Below, piece by piece: positions 52,657 to 60,907 of a stretch of 64,000 nt of DNA. Numbering within the stretch: position 1 is the stretch's first letter; each line of letters opens with the position of its first letter. The notes under the pieces were generated by a model. The model ran no database searches. It was not told the origin of the DNA and was given only the letters and a program-made list of their open reading frames with translations. Source of the stretch: Magnetococcales bacterium (lineage in GTDB: Bacteria > Pseudomonadota > Magnetococcia > Magnetococcales > Magnetaquicoccaceae); assembly GCA_011089965.1 (NCBI GenBank), contig JAANAU010000014.1, positions 24,745-88,744 of the forward strand. The letters run 5' to 3'. The translations under genes were made by a program, and so were the position numbers.

Positions 52657-53880
52657 GTGACCGCACCCCGAGCAGCCGAGTTGACCTTTCAGCAGATCCA
52701 GGTGGGCGAAACCTTTCGTCTGGAACACTGCTTCACCCATGAAGATGTGGACCGCTATGCCGCCATCAGCGGAGATTTCAGTCCATTGCACATGGATGCC
52801 AACTATGCCACAGCATCGGGATTCTCCGGACGGGTCGTCCATGGCATGCTGCTGGCAGCACTCTTTTCTCAACTGGTCGGCATGCGCATTCCAGGCCGCC
52901 AGGCATTGTATCTGGCCCAGGATCTGGCCTTCCGCAGACCAGTGACCATCGGCGAACCGGTGACCGCCATGGCTCGGGTGATCGGCAAAAATCCCAACAC
53001 CGCCACCATCCTGTTGGCCACCGAAATCCGCAATGCCGAAGACCAGATCGCCGTCGGTGGCATGGCGCGGATCAAAATCCGCGATCAGGAGTTTTCAGAA
53101 CCTCCGGCAGCTTCCGCACCAGAAACACCCATTGGCACAGGATGCAAAACCGCATTGGTCACCGGGGCCACCGGAGGCATCGGTGCCGTCACGGCCCGAC
53201 AACTGGCTGCTGCGGGCTGGGCAGTGGGAGTCCACTATTGCCACAACGAAGAAAAAGCCAAACGCCTGGTCCAGCAAATCACCGCCTCCGGCGGAACGGC
53301 CTGTGCGCTCCAGGCCGACCTGAACGCAGAACAGGCACCCGCCCGGTTGATCCAGGCCACATTGCGCCAGTTTGGCCGCCTGGATGGCCTGGTGCATGCC
53401 GTCTCTGGCGAACTGCACCATCGCCCCTGGCAGGATCTGGAGTGGTCCCACTTCAAACACCATCTGGATTTGCAACTCCAATCGGTCCATCGACTCTGTC
53501 AGGCCGCCTACCCACACCTGAAAACCCAAGGCGGAGCTGTGGTCCATCTGCTCTCCCAGGTGGTTTGGGAGACCCCACCCGGTCAGATGGCCGACTATGT
53601 GGCCGCCAAATATGCCCTGAAAGGGTATTCCAAAGCCCTGGCCGTCGCATGGGCCGAAGAGGGCATTCGGGTCAATACCGTCTCCCCGGGCCTGCTGCGC
53701 ACGGAGTTGACCGAACACCTTAACGAACGGATCTTCAAAGGAGAAATCGCCCGCACCCCGCTGCATCGTCTGGCAACCCCGGAAGATGTCGCACAGGCGG
53801 TCGTGTTTCTGCTCGGCGAACAGGCCACCTTTTTGACTGGTGTCGATCTGCCCCTGACCGGTGGGCAGGTCATGAATTGA
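52657..53880 (+). CDS. Fusion of MaoC-like (R)-hydratase and short-chain dehydrogenase
   Basis: 407 residues, GTG start, no strong ribosome site. About 1-145: MaoC/PhaJ hot-dog domain with the catalytic pair D-x4-H in ISGDFSPLHMD and the oxyanion segment GRVVHGMLLAALFS. About 160-407: SDR domain with nucleotide-binding TGATGGIG, active-site YVAAKYALKG (YxxxK) and VNTVSPGLLRTEL. The usual NNAG is replaced by VHAVSG. Together they could interconvert an enoyl, 3-hydroxyacyl and 3-oxoacyl thioester on CoA or ACP. The stop overlaps the next gene. It heads the FkbH/ACP unit. Confidence 0.85.
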   Translation: MTAPRAAELTFQQIQVGETFRLEHCFTHEDVDRYAAISGDFSPLHMDANYATASGFSGRVVHGMLLAALFSQLVGMRIPGRQALYLAQDLAFRRPVTIGEPVTAMARVIGKNPNTATILLATEIRNAEDQIAVGGMARIKIRDQEFSEPPAASAPETPIGTGCKTALVTGATGGIGAVTARQLAAAGWAVGVHYCHNEEKAKRLVQQITASGGTACALQADLNAEQAPARLIQATLRQFGRLDGLVHAVSGELHHRPWQDLEWSHFKHHLDLQLQSVHRLCQAAYPHLKTQGGAVVHLLSQVVWETPPGQMADYVAAKYALKGYSKALAVAWAEEGIRVNTVSPGLLRTELTEHLNERIFKGEIARTPLHRLATPEDVAQAVVFLLGEQATFLTGVDLPLTGGQVMN

Positions 53881-55181
53881 CCTCATCACGCTGGTTGCCC
53901 ATGCCTGGCATCTGGATCAGCCGCTTCCACTCCCGTTCATGGCAGGGCCACTATTGGGCGCTGCAACAACACCTGGCGCGTGCCGCCCGTTTGTGGGACC
54001 GACCCGATTTTGCCCGCCTGGCCTGGCGTGATCAGTGGCGCTTCTGGACCCGGGGGGTACAACCGGTCGATGGGGCCTGCCGACAACGGGCACACGCCGC
54101 TGCCGAATGGTTGATCCGCGCCTGGAAAAGCACCCCGGATGACGGAGTCTCCATGGGCTATTTTCCCTGCGATCCTCCGGAACGCTCCCCATTGGGCAAT
54201 GGCTGGCGCCCCTCCTATCCCGAGACAACCGGTTATATCATGGTCTCTTTGCTCGACTATGCACTCCGTTTCTCGGATGCTTTGATGCGCGAGCGGGTTC
54301 TGGCCATGGCCCACTGGGAAGCGCGCATCCAGATGGCTTCCGGAGCTGTCCAGGGAGGAGCGGTCACCACACCGGAACACCAACGCCCGGCTGTATTCAA
54401 TACCGGCATGGTGTTGCACGGGTTTGCCGCCCTGCTGACACACGAACCGGATCCGGTGCTGGAACAGGCGGCCCGGCGTGCCGCCGACTTTCTGCTCACC
54501 GATATGGACGATGAAGGCCATTTGCGCACCCATGGAGCATTTGTCACTGCCCAGCCGATCAAAACCTACAACTGCCTGTGTGCCTGGGGATTGTACCGCT
54601 TTGGTGCCCTGGTGCAGGAGAACCGCTACCAGGAAGCCGCATTGCGTCTGGCACGCGCAGCCATGCGTTTGCAACAGACGAACGGCTGGTTCCCTCACAA
54701 CTGCCTCTCCCGTGAGGAGGCCCCGTTGACGCACACGATTGGTTATACCCTGCAAGGGTTGCTGGAGACCGGAATCGCTGCCGGGGATGAGAATCTGATC
54801 GCTGCGGCTCACAAAGGGATGCAGCCGATTCTGGCGCTCATCTCCCCCGAAGGGTTTCTGCCGGGCCGGTTGCATGCCGATTGGAGTCCGGCAGCGGGCA
54901 GCTCCTGTCTGACCGGCAACGCCCAGTTGGCAGTGGTGTGTTACCGGTTGTACCAGGTGTTGCGGGATCGCACCTTTCTGGAAGCCGGTCATCGATTGGT
55001 GGATTTTCTCAAAGGGTTGCAGGTCATGGAATCCCTGGATTCCCCCATGCGGGGTGCCTTGCCAGGATCGTTTCCACTGTTCTTTGGAGAGTATCAACCG
55101 GCAGGCTTTCCCAACTGGGCGACCAAATATCTGCTGGATGCTCTGCTGTTGCAGGATCGTCTGATCGAGGAACGGGCATGA
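53877..55181 (+). CDS. Alpha/alpha-toroid protein of glycan context
   Basis: 434 residues from TTG 53877, which overlaps the previous stop (TTGA); ATG 53901 is an alternative. Repeating helical hairpins throughout (AAAEWLIRAW, MVSLLDYALRF, VLHGFAALLTHEP, LYRFGALVQ, GYTLQGLLETGIA, QLAVVCYRLYQVL) indicate an (alpha/alpha)6-type barrel. The segment YPETTGYIMVSLL resembles uncharacterised toroid proteins of exopolysaccharide loci. Possible hydrolase, lyase or epimerase on a polysaccharide; catalytic residues are not assignable from sequence. Coupled to the AAC(3)-like gene by an ATGA overlap. Confidence 0.7.
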   Translation: MTSSRWLPMPGIWISRFHSRSWQGHYWALQQHLARAARLWDRPDFARLAWRDQWRFWTRGVQPVDGACRQRAHAAAEWLIRAWKSTPDDGVSMGYFPCDPPERSPLGNGWRPSYPETTGYIMVSLLDYALRFSDALMRERVLAMAHWEARIQMASGAVQGGAVTTPEHQRPAVFNTGMVLHGFAALLTHEPDPVLEQAARRAADFLLTDMDDEGHLRTHGAFVTAQPIKTYNCLCAWGLYRFGALVQENRYQEAALRLARAAMRLQQTNGWFPHNCLSREEAPLTHTIGYTLQGLLETGIAAGDENLIAAAHKGMQPILALISPEGFLPGRLHADWSPAAGSSCLTGNAQLAVVCYRLYQVLRDRTFLEAGHRLVDFLKGLQVMESLDSPMRGALPGSFPLFFGEYQPAGFPNWATKYLLDALLLQDRLIEERA

Positions 55182-56035
55182 TCCGGGCATGGTTGCGCAG
55201 TGCCAGGCGTGACCTGAAGGGGGTCTGGAAAAAAAAACGTTTGATCTGGTTGCGTCGCTGGCGCGGTTTTGGTCCAGAAGAGCTGCACACACAGTTGGTT
55301 AACTTGGGAATCCAACCAGGGGATGTGGTGATGGTACACTCCTCTTTGGATCGGCTGGAGGCCTTTACCGGCAAAAGTTCCGAACTGTTGACCGTGCTGC
55401 AATCCTGTGTCGGCGAGCAGGGGCTGTTGTTGATGCCAACCCTGCCCTTTACGGGCACTGCTGTGGAATGGGCCGCCACACATCCGGTGTTTGACCCCAA
55501 AACCACCCCTTCCCGTTCCGGTTTGCTGACCGAACTGTTCCGACGTTGGCCCGGTGTGATCCGCAGCCTCCATCCCACCCATGCCGTGGCTGCCTGGGGA
55601 AGCCGCGCTCCCGCGTTCTGTCAGAACCACCCCCACGCTGCCACACCGTGCGGCGCTGGTTCTCCCTATGCCGGATTGCTGACAGACAATGGCAAAATTC
55701 TCCTGCTGGGCACGGATATCGAAGCCATGACCTTTTTTCACACCGCCGAAGAGCTGCTGGAACCACAATTGCCGCTCTCCCCATTCACCCGGGATCGGTA
55801 TGAACTTCAGGTACGCGCGGGTTCGGGTGCGCCGCAAGTCATTGTCACCCGGTTGTTTGACCCGGCCATCTCGCGCAAACGGCGCATCGCACGTTTGATT
55901 CCGGAGTTGCAACGCCGCCACGCCTGGCATGAGGCGCGTCTGGGCGGCGCGGTACTGGTGCGTCTGGATGCCCGCGAGGTGTTGTCCGCTTTGACCGATA
56001 TGGCTGCACAGGGGGTCTACTGCTATGAATTCTGA
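55178..56035 (+). CDS. AAC(3)-family N-acyltransferase-like protein
   Basis: 285 residues from ATG 55178. Family features: VNLGIQPGDVVMVHSSLDRL, LLLMPTLPFTG, the SLHPTHAVAAWG motif with the conserved His, and GKILLLGTDIEAMTFFHTAEE. Aminoglycoside 3-N-acetyltransferases share this fold, but many chromosomal relatives sit in glycan or acyl-ACP loci and are not resistance proteins. Here it is flanked by a toroid protein and FkbH/ACP, so acyl transfer from the carrier to an amino sugar is the favoured idea (inference). N-terminus is basic. Confidence 0.82.
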   Translation: MIRAWLRSARRDLKGVWKKKRLIWLRRWRGFGPEELHTQLVNLGIQPGDVVMVHSSLDRLEAFTGKSSELLTVLQSCVGEQGLLLMPTLPFTGTAVEWAATHPVFDPKTTPSRSGLLTELFRRWPGVIRSLHPTHAVAAWGSRAPAFCQNHPHAATPCGAGSPYAGLLTDNGKILLLGTDIEAMTFFHTAEELLEPQLPLSPFTRDRYELQVRAGSGAPQVIVTRLFDPAISRKRRIARLIPELQRRHAWHEARLGGAVLVRLDAREVLSALTDMAAQGVYCYEF

Positions 56036-57929
56036 ATGGCGCAACAGGTTTCTGGAGTTGGTGGCCCAGGGACGTGGCCCGGAGGCCAGACAGGCAGCAG
56101 ACGACTATCTGACCCACAGCACCGAGGGCGGACGCTGGCGGATCGTGGCCCAATGTGTGCGCGCCCTGCCAGAAGGGGCACTGGGACTGAAAACGGTACG
56201 GGTGGCCTTGCTGGCCTCTTTTTCCCTGGAATTCATTCAGGATGCATTGCTGGCATCAGGTCTGGTCCATGGTCTCCGCATCCATCTCCACCTCTCCGGT
56301 TTTGCACAGTACGCACAAGAGATCCTGGAGCCAACCGGGCCACTCTATGCGTTCCAACCCGATGTGGTCATTCTGGCACTGGAAGAGGATCGACTCCTGC
56401 CCTCCTGGCAGACGCAGCAGATGACCCCGGATCCTGATCTGCCGGAGAGCTGGGTGGCTCAGGCCATGGCTGTGATCGATCCTTTGATCACCACATTCCG
56501 GAGTCACAGCGAAGCCTTGTTGCTGATTCATGATCTGGTGCCACCGGTCCATCCCGCATTGGGGATCCTGGATGGTCGGTCAACCCCGGGCAGCATCGAG
56601 GGGGTTCAAGCCGTCAACGCCGCTTTGCGTGCACGGGCGCGCAGTCGGCACGGGGTGTATATCGTGAACTACTCTGGTGTGGTCGCACGGACCGGCATGG
56701 AGCATTGGCTGGACCGACGCATGGCCCTGCTTGCCAAAGCACCGATTGCCATGGGTCAACTGCCGCGCCTGGCAGGCGAATATCTGAAATATCTGCGCGC
56801 TGTGGCCGGTTTGACCAAAAAATGTCTGGTCACGGATCTGGACAATACCCTCTGGGGGGGAGTTCTGGGTGAAGATGGTCTGCACGGGCTGAAACTGGGG
56901 CCGGATTATCCAGGCAGCGCCCATCTGGCCTATCAGCAACTGTTGTTGCAACTTCATGCACGCGGGGTATTGTTGGCCATTGCCAGCAAGAACAATCCTC
57001 AGGATGTGGAGGAACTGTTCCGGGATCACCCGGGCATGCTGGTCAAACCGCACCACTTCGTGCGTCAGGAGATCCATTGGCAACCCAAATCCCACTCCCT
57101 GCACGCCATTGCTGACAGCCTGAATATCGGTCTGGAACATCTGGTGTTTGTGGACGACAACCCGGCAGAGTGTGCCGAAATCAGGGCCGCATGGCCCATG
57201 GTCACAGTGATCCAGTTTCCCAAACGACCCGAAGAGGTGGTGGATGCCTTGTTGGGACCAGGCTGGTTTGACGGCCTGGGCTGGTCGGTCGAGGACCGCA
57301 ACCGGGCCACACTCTATGCGCAACGGGATCGCGCCGAAGCCCTGAAAACCGCAAGCAGCTCTTTGCCGGATTATTATGCCAGTTTGCAGATGCGCGTAGA
57401 CATTCTGGCTGTCACTGAGGGATCCTTGACCCGTACAGCCCAGTTGACCCAAAAAACCAACCAGTTCAACCTCACCACCATTCGACACGGGGAACAGGAG
57501 GTGGCCCGTCGCATGCGGGATGCCGAGTGGTTGATACTGACGGTCCGGGTGGTGGACTGTTTCGGGGACAACGGGATTGTGGGGGTGATGATGGCCCGGC
57601 AACGGACAACAGAGTCTGTTCTGGAGATCGAAACCTTTCTGCTCAGTTGCCGGGTGATCGGACGAACGATTGAAACCGCCATGTTGGCAGAGTTGTGTCA
57701 CCAGGCCAGACAACGGTCGCTACGGTACCTGCTGGGACGGGTGATGCCAACACCCAAAAATCTGCCAGCACGCGCCTTGTATGCGGAACACGGTTTTTCT
57801 CAACTTTCCAAATTGTTGTACACCCCCCTTCCGGACGAGCGGCAGTGGATGTTGGATCTTGAACAAGGAGGGATCACCAGACCAACCTGGATGGTCCCAA
57901 TGGGAGACGACCATGGAAGAACAGATTAA
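56025..57929 (+). CDS. FkbH-like HAD-IIIC phosphatase/acyltransferase
   Basis: 634 residues. About 50-240: SGNH-like N-terminal region. About 270-420: HAD core with CLVTDLDNTLWGGVLGEDG (catalytic DxDxT), IASKNNPQDVEE and VFVDDNPAEC. About 460-610: GNAT-like C-terminus with DCFGDNGIVGVMMARQR and LYAEHGFSQLSKL. FkbH proteins load a glyceryl group from 1,3-bisphosphoglycerate onto an ACP. The ACP gene overlaps the 3' end by 17 nt, which fits. The start overlaps the AAC(3)-like gene by 11 nt. Confidence 0.92.
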   Translation: MNSEWRNRFLELVAQGRGPEARQAADDYLTHSTEGGRWRIVAQCVRALPEGALGLKTVRVALLASFSLEFIQDALLASGLVHGLRIHLHLSGFAQYAQEILEPTGPLYAFQPDVVILALEEDRLLPSWQTQQMTPDPDLPESWVAQAMAVIDPLITTFRSHSEALLLIHDLVPPVHPALGILDGRSTPGSIEGVQAVNAALRARARSRHGVYIVNYSGVVARTGMEHWLDRRMALLAKAPIAMGQLPRLAGEYLKYLRAVAGLTKKCLVTDLDNTLWGGVLGEDGLHGLKLGPDYPGSAHLAYQQLLLQLHARGVLLAIASKNNPQDVEELFRDHPGMLVKPHHFVRQEIHWQPKSHSLHAIADSLNIGLEHLVFVDDNPAECAEIRAAWPMVTVIQFPKRPEEVVDALLGPGWFDGLGWSVEDRNRATLYAQRDRAEALKTASSSLPDYYASLQMRVDILAVTEGSLTRTAQLTQKTNQFNLTTIRHGEQEVARRMRDAEWLILTVRVVDCFGDNGIVGVMMARQRTTESVLEIETFLLSCRVIGRTIETAMLAELCHQARQRSLRYLLGRVMPTPKNLPARALYAEHGFSQLSKLLYTPLPDERQWMLDLEQGGITRPTWMVPMGDDHGRTD

Positions 57930-58137
57930 ACAACTGATGGCCGATCTGTTGAATCTGAATCCGGCCCGCATCGATGATTCCACAACCATGGAAGAGGTCG
58001 ATGGCTGGGATTCATTCAACCATTTAAATCTGTGCCTGGCTTTGGAACAGGAGTTTGGCATCACACTGGAGGTGTATGAAATGGAGGAGATGACCTCTTA
58101 TTATGACATCTGTCGCATCATTCAGACCAAACTGTGA
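57913..58137 (+). CDS. Acyl carrier protein
   Basis: 74 residues; GGGAG about 5 nt before the ATG. Phosphopantetheine site Ser in DGWDSFNHLNLCLALEQEFGI. Acidic four-helix pattern (MEEQIKQLMADLLNLNPARI). It is the dedicated carrier of the FkbH-like protein that it overlaps and ends the five-gene unit. Distinct from a fatty-acid AcpP (GWDSF instead of GADSLD). Confidence 0.93.
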   Translation: MEEQIKQLMADLLNLNPARIDDSTTMEEVDGWDSFNHLNLCLALEQEFGITLEVYEMEEMTSYYDICRIIQTKL

Positions 58138-58174
58138 AGCTGAAGAACCGGATTGACATGGACATCTGGTTGAC

Positions 58175-60907
58175 ATGATCGAGCGTCTGAAACGCCTGCC
58201 CTTTGGAACAGCGCAAAATATCGGTTTTGCGTTACTGTTTGCCATCTTGTTGGCAGTCGTGGCCATTGCCCATCGCAACACCAGCCAGGCCCATCAGGTT
58301 CTGGGTGACCTGATTGATCGCTATACTCTCCAGATCGATGAATTACACCAAATCCACGACCATCTGCATATCGCACAGGTGGCACTGCTGCGTCTGACCG
58401 GGCAACCCGTTGAGCCATCCCTGACAGAAGCGATTCTGGCTGTGGAACAGGCTTTGTTGAAATTTCTGGAATTCCCGAAACCGGTCGGTGGCAAAGCCGG
58501 AATGCAGGCAGGCGAGATGCTGGAGCACCATCTGAAACAGTCGCACGCCGGTTTTCTGCGATTGCAGCAGGAGCTGCCGTCCGACCATTCCCGTCTGGAA
58601 ACGCTGGAAACTCTGATCAATCCCATCATGCTGGCATTGCGGGAGTCCGAATATGCAATCTCTGCCATCAAGAAAGGAGTGAACGACCAGGTTGCACGCA
58701 TTGGTGGTCAGGTGATTGCAGCAGGCCGGTGGAACCAGAATCTGTTTTTGCTGCTTTCCGTTGAAGGATTGATTTTGTTTGTATTGATCGTGATTTTTCT
58801 GAAACGGGTCTTGCGGAAACGTATGCAGTTGCTGCGCAGCGGGGCAGAACAGTTGGCCCAGGGCAATCTGGAACATCGGATCGCCTTGAACACCAAGGAC
58901 GCCTTTGCCGATCTGGCAGACTCTTTCAACCGGATGGCTGAAAGTCTGCATGCCAAGGATGCTGCCCTGATCGAAAGCATGAATGTTCTGGAAGAGGCCA
59001 AAGAGCAGGCCGAAACGGCCAGCCGGACCAAAAGTGAATTCCTGGCCAACATGAGCCATGAAATTCGTACGCCGATGAACGCCATCATCGGTTTGACGGA
59101 ACTCGGACTGCAACACCCCACCGATCCCCGATCTCACTATTATCTGCGTCAGATCGCAGACTCGTCTCAACTTTTATTAAGAATTATCAACGACATATTG
59201 GATTTTTCCAAGATCGAGGCCGGCAAACTGGATGTGGAGTCGATCCTGTTTGTACCTCGCGACCTGTTGGAACAGGTTGGAGAGATGTTTCGTGTCCAGG
59301 CTGTGGAGAAAGGATTGTCTCTGAGCATGAACTGGATTGGTCAGGTTCCTTATCAGCTGTATGGTGATCCGTACCGGTTGCAGCAGGTATTGATCAATCT
59401 GATTTCCAATGCCATCAAATTCACGCAGCGGGGCGAAATTGTGGTAACAGCGCGTTTTTTACCCGCCACAGCCGTGTATGACTGGGAGCAGTTGGAATTT
59501 TCGGTGCGGGATACCGGCATCGGCATGACATCGGATGAGAAAACCCGACTGTTCCACCCGTTCATGCAGGCCGATGGTTCCACAACCCGGAAATTTGGCG
59601 GTACGGGTTTGGGATTGACGATCTGCAAACGTCTGGTGGGCATGATGGGCGGGGAGATCCATGTCAACAGCACCCATCAACAGGGAAGCACCTTCTTTTT
59701 TTCCGTGCGGCTGCCCCCCATGGAACGAGAACCGATGACAAACATCCGGGAATGCCGTCCGGATGGCGTGGGTTCGGAGGCCAAAGGAGCGACACATGAT
59801 CTGACAGCCTTGCGTACCCGCATTCAAGGTGCCAAGGTGTTGCTGGTGGAGGATCACGCCATCAACCGCCTGGTGGCGGAAGAGATCCTGCGCAGCGTCG
59901 GGGTGATCGTGGAGATTGCCGAAAATGGCCAGCAGGGGGTGGAAAAGGCATTGGCTGCAACGTATGACCTCATCTTGATGGATATCCAGATGCCGGTCAT
60001 GGATGGCTATGAGGCCACGCGCCAGATCCGGTCGGCAGGAACCTATCCGGATGTACCGATCATCGCCATGACCGCCCATGCCATGAGCGGAGAACGGGAA
60101 CGGTGCCTGGCAGCAGGCATGAACGATCATCTCTCCAAACCTGTGGATAAATGTCGCTTTTTTGAGATGTTGCAGTTGTGGATCCAGCCGGATGAACGGG
60201 CTGTGCCTGCTGATATCCAGGCTGCCATTCCCGAAAAGAGTGGATGGGAGGTGTTGCCGACCACACTTCCCGGAATCGATCTGGCCGATGCTTTGGATCG
60301 TGTCAATCAGAATCGTGTTTTGTTGCGCGAGTTGTTGTTGGCGTTTCGTCGGGAACACAGCCATACGGCAGTCATGATCCGGAATTGTCTGAAGCAGTCG
60401 GACACGGACAGTCTGGAGCAGGCCAAGCGTCTGGTCCATTCGATCAAAGGGTTGGCTGGCAATCTGTCGGCGCATGTTCTGCATGGTGCGGCGGTGGAAC
60501 TGGAGAGCGGCATCAAGTCCGGAGAACGGAAACAGTGGCCGGAACTGTTGCAACGGTTTGAACAGGCCATGGCTCAAATGATCGCTGTCACGGGGTGTTT
60601 GGAGTCACAGCCTGAACAGGAGATGCAGATAGCCAATCCTGTGCATGGCACCATCCAAACGGTTAAGCTGGAGGAGATCGCTCCAATCCTGCAACAGCTT
60701 GCCAAAGCCTTGCATGCCTCATCCGGGGAGGCATTGGATCTGTTTGACACCCTGCAACCAAAACTGATGCAGGCACCAGAACCCGTGCGTGCCTGCGCGC
60801 AGACGATGCAAAACCATCTCGATCAATTTGCGTTCGAGCATGCTTATCAAGCCCTGTGTGTATTGATGGACCGATTGGGATTGGAATGGCCGGAGCACCC
60901 CTCATGA
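58175..60907 (+). CDS. BarA-like hybrid histidine kinase with intact HPt
   Basis: 910 residues. TM about 14-32, periplasmic helical sensor about 33-185 ([20 protein letters not shown]), TM about 192-212, HAMP about 212-265 ([16 protein letters not shown]). HisKA with [11 protein letters not shown] (about 295), HATPase [14 protein letters not shown], receiver about 550-670 with [14 protein letters not shown] and LSKPVD, HPt with [12 protein letters not shown] (about 757), and a C-terminal helical tail. All phosphorelay residues are present. It starts 38 nt after the ACP gene and is coupled to the next kinase by an ATGA overlap. Confidence 0.93.
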   Translation: MIERLKRLPFGTAQNIGFALLFAILLAVVAIAHRNTSQAHQVLGDLIDRYTLQIDELHQIHDHLHIAQVALLRLTGQPVEPSLTEAILAVEQALLKFLEFPKPVGGKAGMQAGEMLEHHLKQSHAGFLRLQQELPSDHSRLETLETLINPIMLALRESEYAISAIKKGVNDQVARIGGQVIAAGRWNQNLFLLLSVEGLILFVLIVIFLKRVLRKRMQLLRSGAEQLAQGNLEHRIALNTKDAFADLADSFNRMAESLHAKDAALIESMNVLEEAKEQAETASRTKSEFLANMSHEIRTPMNAIIGLTELGLQHPTDPRSHYYLRQIADSSQLLLRIINDILDFSKIEAGKLDVESILFVPRDLLEQVGEMFRVQAVEKGLSLSMNWIGQVPYQLYGDPYRLQQVLINLISNAIKFTQRGEIVVTARFLPATAVYDWEQLEFSVRDTGIGMTSDEKTRLFHPFMQADGSTTRKFGGTGLGLTICKRLVGMMGGEIHVNSTHQQGSTFFFSVRLPPMEREPMTNIRECRPDGVGSEAKGATHDLTALRTRIQGAKVLLVEDHAINRLVAEEILRSVGVIVEIAENGQQGVEKALAATYDLILMDIQMPVMDGYEATRQIRSAGTYPDVPIIAMTAHAMSGERERCLAAGMNDHLSKPVDKCRFFEMLQLWIQPDERAVPADIQAAIPEKSGWEVLPTTLPGIDLADALDRVNQNRVLLRELLLAFRREHSHTAVMIRNCLKQSDTDSLEQAKRLVHSIKGLAGNLSAHVLHGAAVELESGIKSGERKQWPELLQRFEQAMAQMIAVTGCLESQPEQEMQIANPVHGTIQTVKLEEIAPILQQLAKALHASSGEALDLFDTLQPKLMQAPEPVRACAQTMQNHLDQFAFEHAYQALCVLMDRLGLEWPEHPS

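Noticed and set aside
55178..56035. Aminoglycoside resistance gene
   Set aside because: The fold matches AAC(3), but it is embedded and translationally coupled in a biosynthetic unit with FkbH and ACP, so a resistance role is not supported.
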